Below, in pieces: positions 8,714 to 16,615 of a DNA stretch of 64,000 nt. The stretch is from Ottowia beijingensis (GTDB taxonomy: Bacteria > Pseudomonadota > Gammaproteobacteria > Burkholderiales > Burkholderiaceae_C). Position numbers and translations under genes: made by a program. The DNA lies in contig NZ_JACCKX010000001.1 in the NCBI RefSeq assembly GCF_013423955.1, forward strand, positions 868,001 to 932,000, in the 5' to 3' direction. The notes beneath the pieces were generated by a model. The model saw only the letters and a program-made list of their open reading frames with translations, made no database searches and had not been told where the DNA came from. Each line of letters starts with the position of its first letter. The first letter of the stretch is position 1.

Positions 8714-9602
8714 AGACGATCAGCATTGAGGCCATCCGCATCGATCGCGAAACCCAATCTCGGGCAGAGATTCACAACGACACGGTTGCAGAGTACGCAG
8801 ACGCTCTGGAAAGCGGGACAACCCTCCCACCCATCATCGTGTTCTTCGATGGCGTGGACTACTGGCTGGGCGATGGCTTCCATCGTGTTCATGCGTTCCG
8901 TCAGGCAGGCCGCGCCAGCATCAATGCCGACGTGCGAGAGGGTACGCAGTCCGACGCGCAACTGTTCAGCTACGGCGTCAACACTGACCACGGTCTGCGC
9001 CGCACCAATGCCGACAAGCGCAAGGCCGTGACCGGCGCACTGCAGCATCCGGTGTCGTGCAAGTGGAGCGACAACCAGATTGCGAAGCACTGCGGGGTAT
9101 CCGATAAGACTGTTTCCGCCGTGCGGACTTCTATCTTCGGAAATTCCGAAGATGCGAAGCCCACGGAGCGCACAGTCACGCGCGGCGGCACGACTTACAC
9201 GCAGAACACGGAGAACATCGGCGGCAAGAAGAAGGCGGGCGAGGCGGTTAACAAGGCGACGGTTAACACCGGAGTTAACACCGCTGGCGCTGTTTCGAGC
9301 CCGTTCTGCCGGTATCACCGCTGGCGATTCCCGAGTCAACGACCGATGACGGCGCCCCTTCCGAGGAAGAAATTGCCGCCGCGCTGGCCGCCGTGGAGGC
9401 AGACGGTCAGGCGCTCCAAGTGCTGCTCGACGCCGATGACAAGCTGGCCGCAGCGTCCGAGGAGATCAAACGCCTGAACGCGGTGGTCAACGTCCTGACG
9501 CAGCGCAATGCGGGGCTGATGGAGAAAGCCAATGAGGCCATTAAGGCGGCCAAGAGGTGGCAGAAAAAGCATGATGCCTTGGCGAAGAAGGTGGCGACAT
9601 GA
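8710..9602 (+). CDS. ParB-like nuclease-domain protein (one frameshift)
   Basis: The N-terminal part (about 1-120) is a ParB/Srx-like domain: 'IRIDRETQSRAEIHNDTVAE', 'GTTLPPIIVFFDGVDYWLGD', 'GFHRVHAFRQAG'. A helix-turn-helix follows ('WSDNQIAKHCGVSDKTVSAV', about 118-137). At about 9300 the frame shifts; the downstream frame (to 9602) gives an acidic, coiled-coil-like tail ('EEEIAAALAAVEADGQ'), so the intact protein is about 297 residues. Such proteins regulate or assist phage/island replication. It overlaps the helicase start by four bases. Confidence 0.75.
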
Positions 9603-12258
9603 CGTTGTTCGAAGACGCCCCCAACTACGCGTCGGCAAAGTTCAAAGAGCCGCGTCCGTTTCAGAGAACCGCACTTCCGGCGCTGCGCGATGGCATTCGG
9701 CAGGGTCACCGCCGCCAAATGCTGATGGCTCCCACCGGCGCCGGCAAGACGTATCTCGGTCTTCGGCTGATTCATGAGGCGTTGGTCAAGGGCAAGCGCG
9801 CCATATTCGTCTGCGACCGACGCACGCTGATCGACCAGACCAGCGCGGATGCGGATCGCTACGGTCTGGCCGCACACGGTGTTCTGCAAGCTGATCACTG
9901 GCGCACCAATCCTGACGCGCCGTTCCAGATCGCCAGCGCGCAGACACTTGCGCGCCGCACTTGGCCGGATGCCGATGTGATCGTGATCGATGAAGCGCAC
10001 ACGCAGATGGCGGCGTGGGTTGACCACATCCCGAACTGCCGAGCGGCAGTGGTTGGCTTGTCGGCGACACCGTTCAGCCCCGGTCTGGGCCGCTTGTTCA
10101 CGCGGCTGGTGAACGCCACGACCATGCACGAACTGACCGAATCCGGCGTGCTGGTGCCCATGCGCGTGCTGAGTTGCACCAAGCCCGACATGCGCGGCGC
10201 CGAAACATCGGGCGGCGAATGGACGGACAAGGCTGCCGAAGAACGCGGCATGGAAATCATCGGCGACGTGGTGACGGAGTGGGCCAAGCACGGTGACAAC
10301 CGCAAGACCATCGTCTTCGGCGCCACCATCGCCCACTGCGAAGAACTGTGCCGCCAGTTCAACGAGGTCGGCGTGATGGCGGCGGTGTTCACGTCTCATA
10401 CCACCGACACCGAGCGAGAGGCGCTGCTGAAGGAGTACCGCAAGGCAGATTCACGTCTGCGCGTGCTGGTGTCGGTCGAAGCACTGGCAAAGGGCTTCGA
10501 CGTGCCGGACGTGGGCTGCGTGGTCGATTGCCGGCCGTTGCGCAAGTCTCTCTCGACGGCGATTCAGATGTGGGGTCGCGGCCTGCGTTCGTCGCCCGAA
10601 ACTGGCAAGAAGGATTGCATCCTGCTCGATCACAGCGGCAACGTGATCCGGTTCCGCGAAGACTTCGAGAGCATCTATTTCAACGGCCTGGACACGCTCG
10701 ACGCTGGCGAGAAACTGGACAAGGCGATCCGCAAGGACGTTGACGATGAAGACAAGGAAGTGAAGGCCTGCCCAGCCTGTGGGCACAAGCCGTTCACCAA
10801 GCGCTGCATGGCCTGCGGGTTCGAGCGCCAGAGCCTTGCCCTGGTCGAAGCCAGCGCGGGCGAGATGCGCGAAGTCGTGATGCTTGGCGGCAAGCGCATG
10901 GGCGATGACCGCGCGCACGTCTGGGCTCAGGTGGCGACCTATGCGAAGGCCTACAGCCGACCGGAGAAGCAACAGGGCCGGGCCGCCAATCTGTACCACG
11001 AGATCACTGGCCAGTGGCCGCCGCGCTCATGGACGGCTTTGACGGCGCCGACGGTGGAGATCACCAAGCCGGTGCTCAACAAAATCAAGTCGCTCAACGT
11101 GGCGCACGCCAGAGGAGGCAGCGCCATGCAGTTTGCTGAATTCTGCCGCGCCAATGGCCTGATCGTTGACCGGATCATTGAGGGGCGCTGGGTGCGCGTG
11201 CCTACCTTGGATCACCCGCGCAAGAGCAATGGCGCCTATCGCTTCATGGGGTCGGTCGGCTGGGTGCAGAACCATGCCACCGACAGCGAGGTCAGCACCT
11301 GGCGGCCGGACGGCCATGATGACGTGCGGGTCGATCCGGCGCTGATCGCCGCAGCAGCGGACTACGAACGTCGGCAGCGCGCCGGGTGGGATGCCGCAGC
11401 ACAGACCGCCGCCGACATGCTGGCCCGCTGTAAAAGCGGCGAGGCCGCCTATCTGGCCTACAAGGGGCTGGCGGACGTTCCGGGGCTTCTTCTCGAAGAC
11501 GACGCGCTGTTCGTGCCGATGCGGCACTACGCAACCAATCGCCTGCAGGGCGCCCAGATCATCCGCTGGCTGCCGGCGGAGATGCGGCACGAGAAAAGAT
11601 GCTGCGCGGCATGCGCGCCAAGGGCTCCGTGTTCCGCATCGGCAGCCCGAAGGCACGCCGCACATGGCTGGTGGAAGGGTATGCCACTGGTCTGAGCTTG
11701 CATGCCGCGCTGACGCTGCTGCGCCTGCCGGATGCGGTGCTGGTGTGCTTCAGCGCTAGCAATCTGAAGTACGTGGCCAGCGTTGTGCACGGCGTGCGGC
11801 TGGTATTCGCCGACAACGATGCCAGCGGCACCGGCGAGCGCGTTGCACGCGAAACGGGCCTGCCGTATTGCATGGCGCCTGTGGTCGGTTGGGACGCAAA
11901 CGACATGCACATCAAGCAAGGCGTGTTCGCCCTGGCGGACTTGGTGCGCGCCACCGTGGCGGGGCCCCCATGCGATGTTGACCATCCCCCGCGATACCTG
12001 CCCCGAAGTCAGAGAGGGATATGCGGTTCTCCGAACACCGCAGCAGGCATCGCCAACACTGCGCTGGTTGGACATGGTTTAACGGCAGCGGCGCAGGGTG
12101 AGTCCCCTACTGTTGGATCAGGTGCTGAAACAGGGGAAAGGGTGGCGAAGCTAGCGCCCTTGCATCGAACGGCTGGCGGGTCATGCAACGCGACGGGTGA
12201 GAAGTCGGAACATGTGAAGGCCTACCCAGGATGGGCTAGGTCTGTCCGCTCGGGGTGA
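9599..12258 (+). CDS. DEAD/DEAH-type helicase fused to a Toprim domain (one frameshift)
   Basis: Residues 1 to about 400 are a superfamily 2 helicase: Walker A 'APTGAGKT' (about 44-51), DEAH at 131-134, 'GLSATPF', and a final 'QMWGRGLRS'. A four-Cys zinc knuckle 'CPACGHKPFTKRCMACGFE' follows at about 391. At 11593 the run 'gagaaaagatg' has apparently lost one A; the next frame continues with a Toprim domain, showing 'LVEGYATG' and 'VFADNDASGTG', the acidic residues of primases and topoisomerases. It is thus a phage/satellite replication helicase-primase-like protein. The recognisable domain ends near 12000; the frame to 12258 runs into non-coding-looking sequence. Confidence 0.8.
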
Positions 12259-12290
12259 GGGCTTGGGGGATCAAGAAGAAGATGAAGAAT
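12075..12290 (+). other. Purine-rich, non-coding-looking segment; possible group II intron 5' fragment
   Basis: After the Toprim domain the base use changes sharply, with runs such as 'ggggaaagggtggcgaagct' and 'gtgagaagtcggaacatgtg' resembling domain I of bacterial group II introns. No reverse transcriptase and no domain V are present, so at most a truncated 5' piece remains. Low confidence; it may be another structured RNA. From here to 12506 I see no gene. Confidence 0.25.
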
Positions 12291-12506
12291 AGGGGTATCC
12301 ATCCCAGAGGGGTGCCCGAGGGTGGGGGGACTGCGCTGCCGCCTGTCGCTGCCATCGGCGCCGCCGCTCGGATACCGCTGCCATCAAGATCACCCAGGCG
12401 GCTTTCCAGAATTACGCAAGACGCGCCCGCCGCTCGATTTGGTGCGAGATAGCCACCGGGCCGGGAAAGGGCGCGAGGGGCTGATTTCGAGGCCGCTCCC
12501 GCCAGC

Positions 12507-13004
12507 ATGAGAAAGTACCCCGGTACGACGGATTTTGAAGCGATCAGGGATCGAATCGTGCCGTCCTACGCCCGAAGCGATACCGGGGATGCGCGTATTG
12601 TCTACCCGGATGGGCCTCGGGCCAAAAAGAAGCCCGGTGTGCATAGATTGGATGCTGCTGATGCTGCATCGCGTCCGGCTCCTGCCGAGGCTTCGGCCTC
12701 CAGTGTAGCTGCCGGCGGCCAACAAAAATTCCCTGCTGTCAAATGGGTGGACTCGACTGTTCAAGCTGATGGGCTTGACCCGACTTCCGACCTGCCCGGC
12801 AGGGGAGTCCAAAATTTAGCGCGATGGCCCGGTGCTATATGGCTTGAAAGGAACTGGCGAAACCAGCGCCCGCTGCCCACTGGAACCGAGCCGTCAGCGG
12901 CCAGTGTAGCGCCGCTCAGCGCTACGGCCGGCGCCGATCTTCCGCTGGCTTGGTTGCCGGCAGCTTGCCCGCCAGCATCAGCGACGCCCGCAAGGTGTCG
13001 TTGA
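12507..13004 (+). CDS. Possible fragment of a polyvalent phage protein
   Basis: A 165-codon ORF with an Ala/Pro/Ser-rich low-complexity stretch ('ASRPAPAEASASSVAAGG') like the linkers of the polyvalent protein gene at 13584. The last third overlaps the antitoxin gene on the other strand and is probably not coding. It may be the upstream part of the same phage gene, separated by the toxin-antitoxin pair. Weakly supported. Confidence 0.25.
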   Translation: MRKYPGTTDFEAIRDRIVPSYARSDTGDARIVYPDGPRAKKKPGVHRLDAADAASRPAPAEASASSVAAGGQQKFPAVKWVDSTVQADGLDPTSDLPGRGVQNLARWPGAIWLERNWRNQRPLPTGTEPSAASVAPLSATAGADLPLAWLPAACPPASATPARCR

Positions 13005-13269
13005 TACGGGTCTGCCAGCCGTCGCCGGTGGCGCGCAGGGCAGTCAGCACGTCATCGTCCAGCCGAATCTGCACGGGCTTCTTGGTGGTGGCCTGCACGC
13101 TGCCCAAGGGGCGGCCAGCTTTGCGGCGGGCACGGATTTGCTCAGGTGTGTGCACGGCGGCGTACTCGCCGCGCTTGGCTTGCTCAAGGCCGGCGCGCAG
13201 GCCTGGAGTGGCGTGACCGGCATCGGTTTCGATGGCCTTGGCCACTTTCTCGACGTTCAGATTTTTCAT
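12922..13269 (-). CDS. BrnA-like antitoxin
   Basis: A 115-residue protein (ATG at 13269) whose C-terminal half 'KKPVQIRLDDDVLTALRATG' followed by 'DGWQTRINDTLRASLML' is the ribbon-helix-helix-like segment typical of BrnA/CopG antitoxins. It starts one base after the stop of the upstream RelE-like toxin gene, forming a toxin-first operon, and is expected to bind the toxin and the shared operator. The ORF is open upstream to 13311, but the internal ATG fits the spacing. Confidence 0.78.
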   Translation of the reverse strand: MKNLNVEKVAKAIETDAGHATPGLRAGLEQAKRGEYAAVHTPEQIRARRKAGRPLGSVQATTKKPVQIRLDDDVLTALRATGDGWQTRINDTLRASLMLAGKLPATKPAEDRRRP

Positions 13270-13270
13270 T

Positions 13271-13555
13271 TCACTTTGCCTTTCTGATGGCCTTGGTGGG
13301 CAGGTTTTCACGGACGCTCTTGGTGTAGGCGGCGATCAGCACGATGTAGCCATCATCCAGCACGTTGAAATAGATCAACCGTGCGCCGCCACGCTTGCCA
13401 CGGCCCTGCGACGCCCAGCGCACCTTTCGCGCCCCATCAGCACCCGGAATCACGTCGCCGGCCAGCGGGTTCTCGGAAAGCCAGCCGATGCCATGCGAGA
13501 AGTTTGGGATCAGCCCCGTCCAGATAAGCCAACGATTTCCCAACAGTGTTTCCAA
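13271..13555 (-). CDS. RelE/ParE-family toxin
   Basis: A 94-codon ORF whose C-terminal two thirds match RelE/HigB-2-type toxins: 'NPLAGDVIPGADGARKVRWA', 'GRGKRGGARLIYFNVLDDGY', 'YTKSVRENL'. The N-terminus ('ETLLGNRWLIW', from a TTG) looks unlike the family and may be shifted by an indel or replaced by the insertion junction. It pairs with the BrnA-like antitoxin immediately downstream. The pair lies between two pieces of a polyvalent phage protein, suggesting insertion into it. Confidence 0.7.
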   Translation of the reverse strand: METLLGNRWLIWTGLIPNFSHGIGWLSENPLAGDVIPGADGARKVRWASQGRGKRGGARLIYFNVLDDGYIVLIAAYTKSVRENLPTKAIRKAK

Positions 13556-13583
13556 ATCGGCGCACGCTGTTGCGGAATAACTG

Positions 13584-15117
13584 GTGTCGGCTCAAAACGC
13601 CCTGGCTTCGACCTCGAACGCCTCGGCGCGTCGGCAGGCGGGAGCGATCCGGCTGCAGCAGGGCGAGCAGAACCCGGACGGCACAGGCTGGGGTCTGGCG
13701 CACATGGAGGCGCGGCACGGCAAGGAGATTCGCGCAGCCGGATTCGACTCCGTGGAGGCATTCCTTATTGACGCCTTCCATAATATGGACGGAATCTGGA
13801 AGCCAGGTGCGACATCGCAGTTGATCGCTGTTCAGTCTGGTCGCACCGGAAAGGTGGCGTTCATTCAGTTGGAGGTAGACACCCAAGGTAGTAAAGATTT
13901 CTACCGGGTGAACAGTGCATTCCCTGCAAACGAGAAGTTTGTGTCTCGCAAGGAGAAACGAGAGGGGTGGGAACCGCTTTGGAGCAGGTACCCCGTTCCT
14001 GCTGATGCGTCCGGCGCATCGGGCTTTGTAGGCCAGTCTCCTAATGCCGGTGAGACGGCCCCCACGGTAAGCGGCCAAAGCGATAGCGCCAGTGTACCGC
14101 CTGCCGCCACGGATGCCAATACCGCCAGCCCACAAGCCCAATTCGAGCGCCTGCGCGCAGAATCCAAGGCCGAGAACCCCGGTGTTGCAGCCTTCGCCAA
14201 GGTGGCCGGCGCGAGCGGAGAGTCTGCCGCCGACGTGTACGGCCGCTGGCATCAGGTCATGGGGTTCAATGAAGCGCTGGCGAACGATACAGGCGCGCAG
14301 ATCGCGGCCAAGATGGCGGAAAACCTGCCGCGCAAGCCGTGGGGCAACGATGACGCCTATCCCGGAGCCAACCTTCCGGCCAACAACGTGCCTGCGGCGC
14401 ACGCGCACAAGTTTTCCGAGCGCGCAGAAGCTGCCAAGCGCAGTTTCGACCGCGACATGGACACCCGCGAGCTGATGGCGCGCGATGCCGAGAACTTCGG
14501 CGTTGACGAAAATGCGGTGGCGCAGACGCGCGCCACGGTGCGCGAAATGCGCAAGAAGGCGAACGACAACATGGCTGACGGTCAACGTTCCAGTGGAATG
14601 GCGTGGCCTGGATCATGTGGCCTTGCGCGAGCACATGGCTGATGCGCTGGATCGGATGGTCAAGAACAAGACGGCCATCACGCATCCGGAGCTGGGAGAA
14701 ATCAGGGTGGGGCGCGAGGGCGCCAAGAAGTCCGAGAACTCGGCGCGTGACCCGGCAAAGTCATTGGTGACGGCTGATCTTGAGGCCGTGTTGCCGCAGT
14801 CCATCGTGGCGCGCAGCGAGCCGTCGCGGGGCATGGATGGCCCTGACATCGCAGGGTATTCGACGCTGCTGGCCCGTGTGAATGTGGATGGCGTGCCGCT
14901 GGTTGCCGCATTCACCGTGCGCCACCAGTCGGATGGCCGCTGGTACTACAACAGCGTTGCACAGCACGACGCGCAAGAAAAACCCGCGATTCCTATGGGC
15001 GTCCTGACCAGCAATCCGGTTCAAGTGTCGCCCCGATTGTGTGTGCCGGTCTTCAGGCCCCCAACTGCACGCGCCGCGCAGCCCGCGCGCTTGCAAACCA
15101 CGGCAGTTTGCCGATAA
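13584..15117 (+). CDS. Polyvalent phage protein fragment with nuclease-like and LPD3-like domains (one frameshift)
   Basis: The N-terminal region has 'GLAHMEARHGKEIRAAGFDS' and 'YRVNSAFPANEKFVSRKEKR', resembling the barnase/EndoU/ColicinE5-RelE-like nuclease domains found in large polyvalent phage and MuF-type proteins. The middle is a Ser/Ala/Pro linker, then a charged helical part. One extra base at about 14587 shifts the frame; the other frame continues 'VPVEWRGLDHVALREHMADA' and 'YSTLLARVNVDGVPLVAAFT', resembling LPD3 domains. Such proteins are injected with, or packaged beside, phage DNA. No head or portal genes remain, so this is a relic. Exact domain names are tentative. Confidence 0.55.
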
Positions 15118-15134
15118 TATGACCATATGGTCAT
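15091..15134 (+). promoter_or_regulatory. phd-vapC promoter with palindromic operator
   Basis: TTGCAA (15091-15096), a 16-base spacer and GATAAT (15113-15118) form a plausible sigma-70 promoter. Directly at the -10 end is a perfect 16-bp palindrome ATGACCATATGGTCAT (15119-15134). This is the expected position for autorepression by the Phd antitoxin or the toxin-antitoxin complex. The gene start follows at 15150. Confidence 0.65.
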
Positions 15135-15149
15135 TTTTAGGAGTCCGCC

Positions 15150-15406
15150 ATGAGAAACGTCACCGTGGTCGAAGCCAAAGCCGCTTTTCCGCCCTGCTGG
15201 CCGAGGTGGACGAAGGCGCCGAAATCGACATTACCCGCCACGGCAAGGTGGTGGCACGCTTGGTGCCCGCCCGCCCGCGCATGGCCAGCGAAGCCTTTGC
15301 CGATTTCTGGAGCGACACCGATGGGTTCGACCTGCAAGCTCCGCCCGATCTTCCCCCGAAGACCCACCCGCGCTGGACGCCTGACTCTCCCCTGATCCAC
15401 CCATGA
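15150..15406 (+). CDS. Phd/YefM-type antitoxin (one frameshift)
   Basis: Reads 'MRNVTVVEAKAAF' and, after restoring one T in the run at about 15187, 'SALLAEVDEGAEIDITRHGK' followed by 'VVARLVPARP', the canonical Phd/YefM fold, about 86 residues. The last codons overlap the vapC ATG. It binds DNA through its N-terminus and inhibits the PIN-domain toxin with its C-terminus. The frameshift is likely a homopolymer error. Confidence 0.82.
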
Positions 15407-15816
15407 GCACCCGCTACCTGCTGGACACCAACATGCTGATCGCCGCCCTACGGGGCACGCCCGAAGTGCGCCAGCGCCTGCACAGCGTGCCGCTGACCGA
15501 CCTGTTGCTGTCCACCGTGGTGCTGGGCGAGCTGGAGTTCGGCGCCGAGAAAAGCGCATGGGCGCAGCGCAACCGCCAGCGCCTGAGTGAGCTGACCGAG
15601 CGCCTGCCGCTCATCGGCATGGACGCCGGCACCGCCCGGCACTACGCGCGCATTCGCGCCCAGCTGGAGCGCCAGGGTCAGCCCATCGGCGCCAACGACC
15701 TGTGGATCGCCGCCCAGGCGCTGGCGGCCGAAGCTACCCTGGTGACGGACAACGAAGGCGAGTTTCGCCGCGTGCCGGGGCTGGCGCTGGAAAACTGGCT
15801 CAGGCCCGAAGCGTGA
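15403..15816 (+). CDS. vapC: VapC-family PIN-domain toxin (ribonuclease)
   Basis: A 137-residue PIN-domain RNase. Acidic catalytic residues are all visible: D in 'YLLDTNMLIAAL', E in 'VVLGELEFGAEKS', D in 'IGANDLWIAAQALA' and D in 'LVTDNEGEFRRV'. It overlaps the antitoxin stop by four bases (ATGA). VapC toxins cut tRNA or rRNA to arrest growth; here it may stabilise the island. Intact. Confidence 0.93.
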   Translation: MSTRYLLDTNMLIAALRGTPEVRQRLHSVPLTDLLLSTVVLGELEFGAEKSAWAQRNRQRLSELTERLPLIGMDAGTARHYARIRAQLERQGQPIGANDLWIAAQALAAEATLVTDNEGEFRRVPGLALENWLRPEA

Positions 15817-15887
15817 CCCCGGTGTATATGGGTCAAATCAGCCTCCAGCGCATGTCCATCAAGCGCAAAAAGCTATTGTTTTCGTAG

Positions 15888-16012
15888 TTATTGCCGGACA
15901 TCCACCCGGCCCAGCACGGCATCGGCAATGGTGGCCGCGCGCAGTTCTTGTAGCAGCGTGATGGCTTCTTGGGTGTGGGTGATAAGGGCGTCGATCTTGG
16001 CTGCCGCCCAAG
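15888..16012 (-). pseudogene. hsdS C-terminal remnant (type I restriction specificity subunit)
   Basis: The minus-strand frame ends with 'KIDALITHTQEAITLLQELR' and 'AATIADAVLGRVDVRQ', the typical final helix and tail of HsdS subunits. Nothing upstream resembles target-recognition domains: from about 16012 the sequence is unrelated and full of short repeats. Thus only the last 35-40 residues of a specificity subunit remain. hsdM and hsdR are absent from the window. Confidence 0.65.
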
Positions 16013-16081
16013 GAGCGCAAGATGGACAACAGCAATCTGCTTGCGCCGCTTGATGGCCTGCGCGCGCATTCCGTTTCGCTC

Positions 16082-16136
16082 GTATCCAAGTCGCTGGTAT
16101 CCAAGGACTTGGTATCCAGGGCGGTATCCAAGCCAT
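16082..16136. repeat. Short GGTATCCA repeats
   Basis: Four near-copies of (g)gtatccaag about 12-18 bases apart, giving repetitive Trp-Ile-Pro or Leu-Asp-Thr in two frames. The surrounding stretch 16012-16615 shows no supported gene and looks like degenerate junction DNA. Confidence 0.6.
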
Positions 16137-16615
16137 GGTCAACAGCGATGTATACACCGGAATTGGTGGGTTGGGCGTGACCTGGGTCGGGCTGGCGCCG
16201 ATGGCTTCGGGTGCTGGTACGCAAAGAGGTACGCAAGAAACCCGTGCTGTCGGAGTGCTCCGTCGTCAACGCCAATCCCGAGGCCGTTGCGCCGGTGCAA
16301 GCGGCTGCGCTTGAACGCCGCACCGGGCACATCGCCGACACCCTCAGCGCCGATCCTTTGTCTCCCGGTGGGTTTTTGACAAGAGATCATTGAATGCACA
16401 AGCAGCGCTCTGCAAGGCCCTCGATCCATCAACGACACTGGCTGGAAACCCGCACGGAACAAGCGTTTCCCAGCGTTGGGGCCTGCTTGTTCAAATTCTG
16501 AACAGGGGGCTTGCGCAACTTGTGCAGCTGAACCAGTTCAGTCCGACTTTGTGACGATGTAGCGTTGGTGGTCAGGACGATGAAGCTGGGATGTAGGGCT
16601 CCATGACCCACGAAA

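Noticed and set aside
16012-16380. Plus- and minus-strand ORFs beside the hsdS tail
   Set aside because: Translations are driven by GGTATCCA repeats and show no family features; only the HsdS C-terminal helix is convincing.
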